In this document: piece by piece, positions 35,584 through 44,027 of the stretch
Layout of the letters: the number at the start of each line of letters is the position of its first letter
Numbering within the stretch: the first letter of the stretch is position 1
NCBI RefSeq assembly: GCF_003610555.1
Contig: NZ_RAPQ01000008.1
Span: 2,162,490 to 2,226,489 of the forward strand
Direction: 5' to 3'
Length of the DNA stretch: 64,000 nucleotides
Source of the DNA: Marinifilum flexuosum
GTDB lineage: Bacteria > Bacteroidota > Bacteroidia > Bacteroidales > Marinifilaceae
Position numbers and translations under genes: made by a program
The notes under the pieces: generated by a model
The model's input: the letters and a program-made list of their open reading frames with translations, nothing else
The model's database searches: none
What the model was told of the DNA's origin: nothing

Positions 35584-36321
35584 ATGGAGAAAAAGACTAA
35601 AAAATCGGTAAACATTGAATTACATGATTGGGCATTGGGAGATAAGAAGGGAGAAAGAATAGCTCGTGTAGTTAAGACCAAATCAATTAATACAGATGAT
35701 TTGGTAAAATTGGTAATTGATCGCAGAACAGAATTTAGTGCAAGTACCTTAAAGGCTTCTTTTGAATTGATGAAGAACATGGCGATAGAACAAATAATGA
35801 ATGGTGCTTCAGTTCATTTTGGTTTGGGACATTTTCAATTAAATGTCAATGGAATTTTTAATAGTGATAATGCAGGTTGGGATAAAGACAAACACAATTT
35901 GTCTGTAAAGTTTTCACCTGCCAAAGAAATGAAAAGTGCTTTGAACAATTGTGAGGTGAATGTACTTGGCAAAGCAAATTCTTCGATTACTATTAATACA
36001 GTAACCGATTTGGTGACAAAACAAATTAATAAGTGCTTAACTCCCGGAGGTGGAGTAGATGTTTCAGGAAAACGTATAAAGATTGCAGGCGATAAGAAGG
36101 AGGTTGGAATGAAATTGCTGAATTGTGATACATATGAAGAGATTCTCATCCCCAGAACTGCAATCATGCAGAACACATTGAGCTGCATTAAGTTTGTAGT
36201 TCCTCATGATCTTCAAACAGGATTCTACCAATTGGTTATCGTTTCGCAATATACCAGCAATGGCTCATATTTAAAGAAACCAAAAACCTACACTTTCCCT
36301 ATGGTATTTGAGGTAGCATAG
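35584..36321 (+). CDS. HU-HIG DNA-binding protein with DUF4469 domain
   Basis: A 245-residue protein. The N-terminal half (about 1-125) is an HU/IHF-like domain of the HIG type (HDWALGDKKGERIARVV, DDLVKLVIDRRTEFSASTLK, GASVHFGLGHFQLNVNG). The C-terminal half (about 145-245) is a DUF4469 Ig-like beta sandwich (LTPGGGVDVSGKRIKIAGDK, TYEEILIPRTAI, GFYQLVIVSQYTSNG). This HU-plus-Ig architecture is typical of Bacteroidota; the role is thought to be nucleoid organisation but is not established. An array of 22-bp repeats follows 80 bp beyond its stop. Confidence 0.9.
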   Translation: MEKKTKKSVNIELHDWALGDKKGERIARVVKTKSINTDDLVKLVIDRRTEFSASTLKASFELMKNMAIEQIMNGASVHFGLGHFQLNVNGIFNSDNAGWDKDKHNLSVKFSPAKEMKSALNNCEVNVLGKANSSITINTVTDLVTKQINKCLTPGGGVDVSGKRIKIAGDKKEVGMKLLNCDTYEEILIPRTAIMQNTLSCIKFVVPHDLQTGFYQLVIVSQYTSNGSYLKKPKTYTFPMVFEVA

Positions 36322-36400
36322 GAATGCATTGTGCATCCTTAAGGGAAGGCTGCTAGCTGTCCGAAGCTAATGCGCTTTGCGTTCGCCTAAGTGTGCATTG

Positions 36401-36489
36401 TTTCTACCGCCGGTATAAGGTGTTTCTACCGTGCGGTATAAGGTGCATCTACCGTCGGTATAAGATGTATCTACCGTCGGTAGAAAGTA
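36401..36489. repeat. Four-copy 22-bp tandem repeat after the HU-HIG gene
   Basis: Four units, each 22 bases (one 23), share CTACCG-n-CGGTA: GTTTCTACCGCCGGTATAAG, GTTTCTACCGTGCGGTATAA, GCATCTACCGTCGGTATAAG, GTATCTACCGTCGGTAGAAA. Each unit is a small dyad (TACCG/CGGTA). The unit length equals that of the array after the other HU-type gene (7011-7165), although the sequence differs. Confidence 0.85.
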
Positions 36490-36581
36490 TCCATCCTTAA
36501 GCGTATGGATTGTCCAATCCTCTTTGTGATGGATTTGTCCTTCGTTAAGGAGCTAAAGTAAGCATTGAGTTATTTAAATGA

Positions 36582-36618
36582 ACACGCCCCACCAATTGTT
36601 TTGGTGGGGCGTGTTTTT
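36582..36618. terminator. Strong terminator (S41 peptidase side)
   Basis: A perfect 14-bp stem ACACGCCCCACCAA / TTGGTGGGGCGTGT with a 5-nt loop and a T run on the plus strand. It lies between the HU-HIG region and the convergent S41 gene (stop at 36637). Confidence 0.85.
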
Positions 36619-36636
36619 CTATGATTTCATTCTTTG

Positions 36637-38328
36637 TTATTTCTGTGCAATAGTTTTTCCTAATGAGTTTCTAATTGTTTCAATAGCCTTTTCCAATACT
36701 TCATCTTTTTGGGCTTTTAAACCTTCAGCTGTTGGTTTTACCTCAATATCGGGAACAATACCAATGCGTTGTGTTTCTCTACCATCAGGATAAAATACGC
36801 CGATGCCTGTCATGTAGCTCTTAAAATCACCAGGAATATTTAATTGGGAAACATTACCATCGGCACCGGATGTCTGGCTTCCTATTACAATTGCATTGGG
36901 AGCAGTTTGCAGGCACATGGTGGTAAATTCGGCATGGCTTTGTGTTTCTTCATTTACCAGAATCACAACTTGTCCTTTATATTTAGGACCTTCCTTGCCA
37001 CCACATTTTATGCTTTGAGTCCATGTGAATTTACCTGGATAATTCAGGTTGGGTACAGTAAACTTCACAAACTCCTTAGGTTTTTCATTCAAATAGTTGG
37101 AAATATCGTACATGCTTCCTCTAGGGTAGTTTCTAACATCAAATACAATGGCTTTGGTATTCATCAGGCTGTCCATCATAGCAGAAACATCCATGCGTTC
37201 CAATATCCCCATATTCACATATCCTATATTGTTTTCCAGTATTTTCCATTTGGGATCCTTGTTCTTTTCAAGTTTGAATTTACTAAAAGGATACCTTCTG
37301 ATGGTTTTGTGTAGGCTCTTTCCGTCGCGAATGTATTCGATATGAAGAGAATCGGAGGATCCGTTGAAAATACACTTGTATGCATTTCGTAATTTCACCG
37401 AAGCATTAGATGCATGAATGTATTTGTCCTTCTCTTTAAGAATTTTTGATATGGATTTGCCATTAACACTTGTAAGGATATCACCTATTTGTAAATCATC
37501 TTCCTTGGCAAGCTTTTGGTCATAAAAACCGGTAATTATTGCCTGATCATCAATGATTTTAAATTTTGCGGGTATCCATCGTGAACCAAAATATTGCTTG
37601 GTGAGGGATGTTCTTAATCCTGCATGACTGTCGTTGATTTTTACAACCAATTCCAGCATTGCCAAATGAAATTCCTTTTCCGATTGGCAGTTCGTAAACT
37701 TTGGAATCATTTCTATTAATGCTTCATCCCAATTCTGATCCATTTGGTATTTGTATGGGAAAAAGTATTCTATAATGTTCCAGTATTTGAACAAGCTTAA
37801 TAATCGGTATTCTTTCTTGGTCCAGTCGAAGCTGTTGTGTAAAGGCTCGTTCTTCAGTTGAATGTTGCCAACATATGGTACAGAGGAAACGTAGTAATGA
37901 TCTCCCTGTGCGCGATTTTCTTCTATGAATTTTAATTTGGTACACAGCTCTTTGCTAAATACTTCTTCATTACTAATCCAATCGAGATTGAAGTTTTTAT
38001 TAAAATATCGATCCGCAGGAATTGTATCTGCTATGCTAATGTTTGGTACTTCCCCTAAAGAGTCAAGTAGTTGCAAGTAAACTTTCGATAATTCTTCTCG
38101 GTTGCCTGCTTCTTTTACTTGAGATAGGACTGTGAACAATTGTTTGTCCCAATAAAAAGGATCTTTTCCAATGTTTGGGTGATAATATTTCAAAAAGCCC
38201 CAAACCTTTGCTGTAGTTGCTAATTTTTTGGTTTCCCAAAGTCTGTTTTGCGTTTGAAAATAGGAAACAGTAAGATAGGATAACAGACCAATAATTATAA
38301 TGGTCATCAGTAATCTTGATCTCTTCAT
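36637..38328 (-). CDS. S41-family (C-terminal processing) peptidase, membrane-anchored
   Basis: A 563-residue protein with one N-terminal transmembrane helix (about 7-25) and no clear cleavage site. The middle part (about 255-345) has PDZ-like features (KEDDLQIGDILTSVNGKSI). The C-terminal half is the peptidase S41 fold (GYVNMGILERMDVSAMMDS, VVILVNEETQSHAEFTTM, IGSQTSGADGNVSQLNIPGD). The serine in TQSHAEF occupies the usual nucleophile place. It probably cleaves periplasmic proteins or peptides; the substrate is unknown. Confidence 0.9.
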   Translation of the reverse strand: MKRSRLLMTIIIIGLLSYLTVSYFQTQNRLWETKKLATTAKVWGFLKYYHPNIGKDPFYWDKQLFTVLSQVKEAGNREELSKVYLQLLDSLGEVPNISIADTIPADRYFNKNFNLDWISNEEVFSKELCTKLKFIEENRAQGDHYYVSSVPYVGNIQLKNEPLHNSFDWTKKEYRLLSLFKYWNIIEYFFPYKYQMDQNWDEALIEMIPKFTNCQSEKEFHLAMLELVVKINDSHAGLRTSLTKQYFGSRWIPAKFKIIDDQAIITGFYDQKLAKEDDLQIGDILTSVNGKSISKILKEKDKYIHASNASVKLRNAYKCIFNGSSDSLHIEYIRDGKSLHKTIRRYPFSKFKLEKNKDPKWKILENNIGYVNMGILERMDVSAMMDSLMNTKAIVFDVRNYPRGSMYDISNYLNEKPKEFVKFTVPNLNYPGKFTWTQSIKCGGKEGPKYKGQVVILVNEETQSHAEFTTMCLQTAPNAIVIGSQTSGADGNVSQLNIPGDFKSYMTGIGVFYPDGRETQRIGIVPDIEVKPTAEGLKAQKDEVLEKAIETIRNSLGKTIAQK

Positions 38329-38410
38329 GCTGTGTGTAGAATTTTGTGTGTGTTTTAATGATTACCTAAAAATAAGAATTATTATTAGTAAATATCCTTA
38401 TGATTAAATT

Positions 38411-38583
38411 AAAAGAAGTTAAAAAACGTATGTATATGTACATTGGAATTGATGTCGGAATTGAATGGTGATGGTGAGTTTACCAACATGCTTATGCTGA
38501 TTAACGAGAGCATTCGCAAAATAGAGCATTCGATTAGCTTGAGAAGCAAACAGGCCAAAGAGGAGGAGGTAGTAGAAGAATAG
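38411..38583 (+). pseudogene. Remnant C terminus of an unknown gene, or 43-residue small protein
   Basis: An open frame from 38411 to the TAG at 38581 encodes KKLKNVCICTLELMSELNGD and then an amphipathic, charged tail (LINESIRKIEHSISLRSKQ, ending EEEVVEE). The only in-frame ATG start giving a sensible product is at 38452 (43 residues). The coding character continues upstream of that ATG, which suggests the end of a longer, lost gene. A terminator-like hairpin follows at 38605. Confidence 0.35.
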
Positions 38584-38604
38584 TTAGATCGTAATGGATA
38601 TAAA

Positions 38605-38634
38605 ATTGCCCCACTGATGTTTTGGTGGGGCGAT
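38605..38634. terminator. Terminator hairpin
   Basis: ATTGCCCCAC and GTGGGGCGAT form a stem around 10 bases between the small remnant (plus) and the transglutaminase gene (minus). The U-tract is weak on either side. Confidence 0.55.
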
Positions 38635-38664
38635 TGTTTATATATACGTTTTGTTTTTAAGCGT

Positions 38665-39951
38665 TTATTTTAAAATTAATTGGATGTCCTGTGTTGTATT
38701 GTTTCCTGTAGTTATTGTAAATTCTTTGTTAATCTTACTTTCCGGATGGCTAACAACAAATTTGTATTTGGTTTCCTTTTTTAGTTTGAATTGAAGGAAT
38801 TGGTTCATGTCATCGGTTTTGCGAGGTGAATATCCGAAGTTTATATTTTTTTCAGATAATTGAACATCTACACGACAGCTGGTGCGCGAGTCACTTTTTG
38901 AAGTATTGTCGTTATCGAAAACCACCACGTTAGCCATTAATTCATCATCTTGTAAAGGGCTGTTTTTAATCGATTCATGGTACAAATCAATGTAACGTTG
39001 TGTTACATTAACTCCCCAGGCTAGGGTTTCCTTTTTGTCTGAATTCGCCATTGAGGCTTTCATTTCTTCAAATTGAGGACGAACTTTGTTCGGTAATTTA
39101 TTTAAATCAACCACTTCTATAATTCGACCATCAGGTGCTGCATAGTAAGGCATATCAGTTGGTTTGTACGAAGCTGCATAAATCCAATGAAGCATATTGT
39201 TTGGGTCAGATTTTCCGGCATCGGCTAAAAACCATGATTTATTTAATGCTTCAGGATAGTATTCTATAAATTTCCACTCATCCTCAATCAATACTTCACA
39301 CCAGGTGTGATTGCCCTTGTAATTTGTCCACATGGCTGTTCCTGCCAAGCGAGATGGAATTCCAACAGATCGCAAAGCATCGGTCAGTAAAATTGATAAG
39401 CCAGTACAGGTTGCCATATTCTCCTTCATGGCTTGAAATGGGCTAATGTCAACTCGTGAACGTTTGGTATTGTATTTAACATTAACTTCATCTTTTATGT
39501 TTTTGGCTATGGACATTACAGCAGCAACCAAATCATCTTTCCCTTCTACATATTTAGCGAAGCGTGAATAAAATTCTTTACGCCACGGATCGCGTTCTTC
39601 CGAAATATTCGCATATGGCAGTACTTCATTAAAGAAAACCGAATCGGGCAGAGTAGCACACCATGTATACTTTTTTCGCGCTTTGTAAGCGTATTCAGCA
39701 TTTTCAAGAAGGAAATCAGCTTTTATAGTACTTAAATCTCGTTGTGGCATATGGCTAATAATAAATGCCATACCTTCCCTTTGTTCTTTAGGAGATTCGC
39801 TAAGTGCCTTTTGTAGCTCAGTAGCATTTTTACCAGCATTGGTAAATGCAGTTTCCAATAAAGAGTTATAAGTTGCTGGAACTCCTGGATACTTTGATTG
39901 ACATCCCCATGTGGATAGGATAATGACAATTAATATTGCTAGTTTATTCAT
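38665..39951 (-). CDS. Transglutaminase-like lipoprotein
   Basis: A 428-residue exported lipoprotein. Start chosen at the ATG at 39951 because it gives a standard lipoprotein signal (MNKLAILIVIILSTWGCQSK; Cys17) whereas the longer reading adds ten residues without signal character. The transglutaminase-like core (about 165-250) has the Cys in NMATCTGLSILL, the His in GNHTWCEVLIED and a following acidic residue in FIEYYPE. It probably acts as a protease or crosslinking enzyme at the envelope. It is 36 bp downstream of the helicase gene on the same strand, so the two may be co-transcribed. Confidence 0.87.
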   Translation of the reverse strand: MNKLAILIVIILSTWGCQSKYPGVPATYNSLLETAFTNAGKNATELQKALSESPKEQREGMAFIISHMPQRDLSTIKADFLLENAEYAYKARKKYTWCATLPDSVFFNEVLPYANISEERDPWRKEFYSRFAKYVEGKDDLVAAVMSIAKNIKDEVNVKYNTKRSRVDISPFQAMKENMATCTGLSILLTDALRSVGIPSRLAGTAMWTNYKGNHTWCEVLIEDEWKFIEYYPEALNKSWFLADAGKSDPNNMLHWIYAASYKPTDMPYYAAPDGRIIEVVDLNKLPNKVRPQFEEMKASMANSDKKETLAWGVNVTQRYIDLYHESIKNSPLQDDELMANVVVFDNDNTSKSDSRTSCRVDVQLSEKNINFGYSPRKTDDMNQFLQFKLKKETKYKFVVSHPESKINKEFTITTGNNTTQDIQLILK

Positions 39952-39986
39952 GATTGAGTTGTATATAAAAATCTGCTTCATATCAT

Positions 39987-42800
39987 CTAGTTTAAGGAAA
40001 TCTTATTGATTGTAGTGATGTAATTTTTTAAGGTCTTCATGGCCTCTTTCTTGTTAAAATACCAATCGGAGAAGGGTAGAGGGAATATGCTAACATTAGC
40101 TCGGTTTAAAATTCTGTAGCGCTCAATGCCAAAAACATCAGAATATTCTCCAGGGTAACCCACCAAATCAATTCCAATATATTGGTTGTTGTATTTTATG
40201 AGTAGATCGATCTTAAGACCTGCGATAGAATAACCTTCCCAAATTGAATTTATCTGCCAGGATTTAAGAGCTTCTTTAACTTCGTTAAGGAATTGATCAC
40301 GTGATTGATTCTCTATATCAGATGGTACAATTGTATTCGATTTGGTTTTCGATAAATAAGCCCGAAGGAGGGTATCTGCTTTCAGCTCGTTTTTTGATAT
40401 TGAATGATGTACATATTGCCTGTTTCGTGCACGAGTAATGGCTACGTTAAAAACGTCCTCTTTGTTAATATGATTGATTGCCGAATGATGACTGTGAGCA
40501 TCTATGGTCAAGGATAAATGCATAATGTCCCGTTCTTCACCTTGAAAGCTATAAGCAGTTCCTACTCTTATTTTATGCTTTTCGATTTCTTCGATTTCAA
40601 ACTGATTTAAAAGCTGTTTGCCCAACCAATCTACCTGTGCTCTAAATGGGGATAGTACTCCTATACTTGAGCTAAATTCGGGAGATAAATCTTTTTCTTT
40701 GTCAACCAACTCACGAACGGCATTCAATATTGTACTTGCCTCTTTTTCGTTTAAACCATTTTTATCACGCTTGCCTTCAATATTGATAAAATATAAAGCT
40801 TGTTCTGTCTCATCAGGTCGAGAAGTCATTATTCTTAGTTGTTTATCGTAAAAATGTTCATTACTGAAATGAATAATGGGCGATAAACTTCTAAAATGTT
40901 CATCAAGCATACTCACTTGGTTTCCTGATTGCAGACTACTCATAACCAAATCTAAAATACTCTTATCTCTGTAGTTTAGTATATTGTTATCGATATGTTG
41001 AAGGTTGTACTTGTTTCGATAAATGTTTTGAATTTCTTTGGACAGAAAAGAAACATGCCTCAATTGACAAGGATCTCCTGCAAAAACAAGTCTTTTTGCT
41101 CGCTGAATTAGAGGGAGACAACTGGCGATGTCGCATTGTGTAGCTTCATCTATAATCACGACATCGAACATTTCTTTTTTGAAAGGCAATGCGTCTTTTA
41201 CTTCCGATAAATTACATAACCAGATTGGGAATGCTTTTAAAACTGCATCGAATTTTATTTCATCGAATTTTGCAAGCTTTTCTGTGTCGTTTGACATTTT
41301 TAAAGCCTCATGAAAGCGTTGTATGTTTTTCCAGTCGCTTTTCATTACACTTAAAACCTGTTTGATATATTTCAAACGAATAAAAAGCTGAATGTCTTCT
41401 ATTTGTTGCTGATCGTTTTGCTTTAATTGCTGATTGTATTCCCATATTGGCACCTGAATTCTGTTTCTGATGTCAATGTAGCTTGTCTTAATTTTATTCC
41501 AAACCCCATTCTGATGATTGCTGAGGTGTTCACCCCATTTAAGTTCATTTTCTACCTCATTGGAAAAGGATTGCTCCAATTTGTTAATAAGCTTGGCTCT
41601 CGATTCAATCTCATTAGATAGGTTCACTAATTTCAGGTCTAACTCATCGCCTTTTATTTTAGGTAGATCAAATTCTTTTAGGAGGTAATTTAGTTTTCGT
41701 ACACGAGTAAGAAGAGATTTTAGAAATCGGTTTAGTGGAGTGGAGTAGGATCGTTTTTTGCCGGTTCTCACAACAGCCTTATCTACACCCAATTGAAGTT
41801 TAATCTTTTCAGCGATTACATCAACGGCTTCATCGGTGCGAGATGCAATTAAGACCGATTCTCCTCTATTCATATGTTCCAAGGCAACTGCTCCTATTGT
41901 ATATGTTTTACCAGTTCCAGGAGGGCCAACTATTAAAGTTAAAGGATTCTCCGAACTAGACTTTAGTATGACTTCCTGGGCTTCACTTAATATCATAGGT
42001 AGCTTGCCCTTGGTGTATTTTTTTGGTTTATTCTTTAGTTCTTCATCTGAAAATAAAGATTGCAAAGGCAATGAATAATCGGAATGTGAACCCAGTTCAT
42101 CCAGCTCATTTAATACCCCCCTTGTATTTGTAGATTTTGTTACCAATCCCAAAATACTGGATGGTAGCAATACATATTTACTTTCCTGATCCTTGGATAA
42201 GCTTGAAATGTTTTTTTTGATCGTTTTTACATTTGTGTTTTCCGGGTAGGCATAAATGTTTTCGATATCAACCTTGGTAAAGTATTTTTTGAAAAGGCGA
42301 ACGATATATTCAATATGCTCGAAACGAATGTACTTATTTGGTAGATCTTCGAATAAACTGTCTTGAAGAAATTCAGAACTGGAATCACTTAAGAGCATTT
42401 GTATGATTGGATAGTTTACTCTTCTCTCGTTGGTGTTGATTGATAAATAATAGAATTCACCCTTTTGTTGTATTTCAGCAGGATAATAAAACAGAGGCGC
42501 ACATAGTGTTTTAGAATCTCCTTTTGGATCTATGTAATTTCCACAAATGAAAAACGTACCATATAGCAATTCCTTTTCTTTCTCGTATAGCTTAACCTTT
42601 TTGCTGATTGTGGATGCTTTCGCAGAATCTATGGGTACAATTGGATGATTGCCAGTTAGCAATTCTTCTTCTCCTTCGAAGTAAATTTTATTTTCTACTT
42701 TTTGATCTAAAAAATTGTAAATGCTTAATTCCCTGTTGTCTGATCTGTAACAATCATTAAAGTACTGTATAATATTCGAAAAGGAACTGTTGATGTTCAT
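39987..42800 (-). CDS. SF1 (UPF1-like) helicase with C-terminal nuclease-like domain
   Basis: A ~937-residue protein. The N-terminal ~280 residues have no family I recognise. The SF1 motor follows: GPPGTGKTYT (I), LIASRTDEAVD (Ia), VVIIDEATQ (II), FAGDPCQL (III), DEHFRS (IV), GTAYSFQGEERDI (V) and VAITRARNRQYV (VI), with a helical insertion of about 220 residues between Ia and II. The last ~100 residues (IAGLKIDLLIKYNNQYIGID) look like a PD-(D/E)xK nuclease or Vsr/DUF559-like domain: D in KIDLL and D in GIDLV. A longer start at 42836 is possible; Met at 42800 begins the more protein-like sequence. Role in repair or anti-phage defence is inferred. Confidence 0.85.
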   Translation of the reverse strand: MNINSSFSNIIQYFNDCYRSDNRELSIYNFLDQKVENKIYFEGEEELLTGNHPIVPIDSAKASTISKKVKLYEKEKELLYGTFFICGNYIDPKGDSKTLCAPLFYYPAEIQQKGEFYYLSINTNERRVNYPIIQMLLSDSSSEFLQDSLFEDLPNKYIRFEHIEYIVRLFKKYFTKVDIENIYAYPENTNVKTIKKNISSLSKDQESKYVLLPSSILGLVTKSTNTRGVLNELDELGSHSDYSLPLQSLFSDEELKNKPKKYTKGKLPMILSEAQEVILKSSSENPLTLIVGPPGTGKTYTIGAVALEHMNRGESVLIASRTDEAVDVIAEKIKLQLGVDKAVVRTGKKRSYSTPLNRFLKSLLTRVRKLNYLLKEFDLPKIKGDELDLKLVNLSNEIESRAKLINKLEQSFSNEVENELKWGEHLSNHQNGVWNKIKTSYIDIRNRIQVPIWEYNQQLKQNDQQQIEDIQLFIRLKYIKQVLSVMKSDWKNIQRFHEALKMSNDTEKLAKFDEIKFDAVLKAFPIWLCNLSEVKDALPFKKEMFDVVIIDEATQCDIASCLPLIQRAKRLVFAGDPCQLRHVSFLSKEIQNIYRNKYNLQHIDNNILNYRDKSILDLVMSSLQSGNQVSMLDEHFRSLSPIIHFSNEHFYDKQLRIMTSRPDETEQALYFINIEGKRDKNGLNEKEASTILNAVRELVDKEKDLSPEFSSSIGVLSPFRAQVDWLGKQLLNQFEIEEIEKHKIRVGTAYSFQGEERDIMHLSLTIDAHSHHSAINHINKEDVFNVAITRARNRQYVHHSISKNELKADTLLRAYLSKTKSNTIVPSDIENQSRDQFLNEVKEALKSWQINSIWEGYSIAGLKIDLLIKYNNQYIGIDLVGYPGEYSDVFGIERYRILNRANVSIFPLPFSDWYFNKKEAMKTLKNYITTINKISLN

Positions 42801-42889
42801 AAGAGGTATAAGTATTTTATAATCTATGTAAGGCATAAACTTACATAAGAATTCGTAATATTTCTGAAGATTTTAATTTTATTGAAGAG

Positions 42890-43516
42890 TCATTGGAGAA
42901 GCTTTTCAATTGCATCAATATATTTTTGGAATTCTATTTCCTGGTCTTTTTTCTGTAAAGGAAATCCTCCATCCATATAACGAACAATTCCTTCTTTATC
43001 AATTATGAATGTGTATGGATTACCCCAAATATAGAAGTTATCTATAATTTGTTGACTCTTAAATGATAATACAGTGTAGTTGAAAGCAGGAAGATTTGGG
43101 TATAAATCTCTTGGTGCATCAGGACTTAGTTTTTTACTGGCATTATGGTTTTTAATTTTTTCTGGCAACAAGTCTGTAATTCCTAATATTTGAACTTTGT
43201 TTTCTGGGAAGACCTTTTTTAGTTTTACCATATAAGGAATCTCCAACAGGCAACCTTTACAGGGTATTGTGAAAAAATTCAACACGCTTACTTTTCCTTT
43301 AAATAGATCAGGACTTAAAGAACTTCCATTCATACTGATTATTTCGTCCTTAAGAATCTCTTTGCCTAGTAAAGAGTCGTATTTATTATGAAGATCCTTT
43401 GTACTGATTTTACCTCCCAAATGTATTTTGTTAATATCAATTGGGTTTTCTCTTTCCTGTGCTTCAAGGTAGCATGTCATCATTAAGAAAGCAAGCAGTA
43501 AGAAGTTGAGTTTCAT
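42890..43516 (-). CDS. Exported TlpA-like thioredoxin-fold protein
   Basis: A 208-residue protein with a signal peptide (about 1-19) and a single thioredoxin-like domain. The redox motif is FFTIPCKGCLLEIPYM (CxxC with Lys-Gly), and GNPYTFIIDKEG is the cis-proline region (here N-P). It probably acts as a periplasmic disulfide reductase. It is upstream of the helicase gene on the same strand, with a 90-bp gap. Confidence 0.85.
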   Translation of the reverse strand: MKLNFLLLAFLMMTCYLEAQERENPIDINKIHLGGKISTKDLHNKYDSLLGKEILKDEIISMNGSSLSPDLFKGKVSVLNFFTIPCKGCLLEIPYMVKLKKVFPENKVQILGITDLLPEKIKNHNASKKLSPDAPRDLYPNLPAFNYTVLSFKSQQIIDNFYIWGNPYTFIIDKEGIVRYMDGGFPLQKKDQEIEFQKYIDAIEKLLQ

Positions 43517-44027
43517 AAGTGTCTTATTGAGTATATTTTCAGTTTAACAACTAAGTTATTAACAAAATAAAGATTCACAATTAATGCGAGAAGCTAATTG
43601 CTTGTATTAACTAATTTAGTCTCTCTCTAAATTCTATCGATTGCAATGTGTGGCAGATATTTCTTTCAATTCCGTTTGAAATAAAGGTCAGTAAACAAAA
43701 TAAGTGTTCAAAGCTTGTTTTAGGAATACTAGGGTGAAATGTTTTCGAATTTGGTGGGAGAGGTAAAATATCATTTTCTATAGAAAAATTAAAGTTTATC
43801 GTGAAATCAAGATATCTGGATACAATTGATGTATTTCTATTGATCTTAAAAGTAGAATTGGTTTTGCAAATTGAGAATATTCCCAATATTGGGCTTAAGA
43901 CTTGTTGCAGTGTGTTTTAAGTGTTATTGCCTAGCATGGCTTTTTTCTTAGTTTTACGGTGATTTTTCACCCCTGAAAACGCGTAGGTAGCTGAATAGGG
44001 GTATGTAAAACTCATAAATCTATAAAC
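43517..44027. other. 511-bp intergenic region, no supported gene
   Basis: Divergent region between the TlpA-like gene and the DUF3360 transporter. A 91-codon open frame on the minus strand (43611-43886) lacks family resemblance and coding character, so I do not call it. No hairpins or repeats of note. Confidence 0.4.

Noticed and set aside
38431-38469. ATG frame reading MYMYIGIDVGIEW, like the start of an IS110-type transposase
   Set aside because: It stops after 13 codons and the overlapping frame carries the better coding signal, so the likeness is chance.
43611-43886. 91-codon minus-strand open frame between the TlpA-like gene and the DUF3360 gene
   Set aside because: No recognisable motif, unusual residue mix (Phe, Asn, Ser, Ile spread evenly), no start context, and AT-rich DNA gives such frames by chance.
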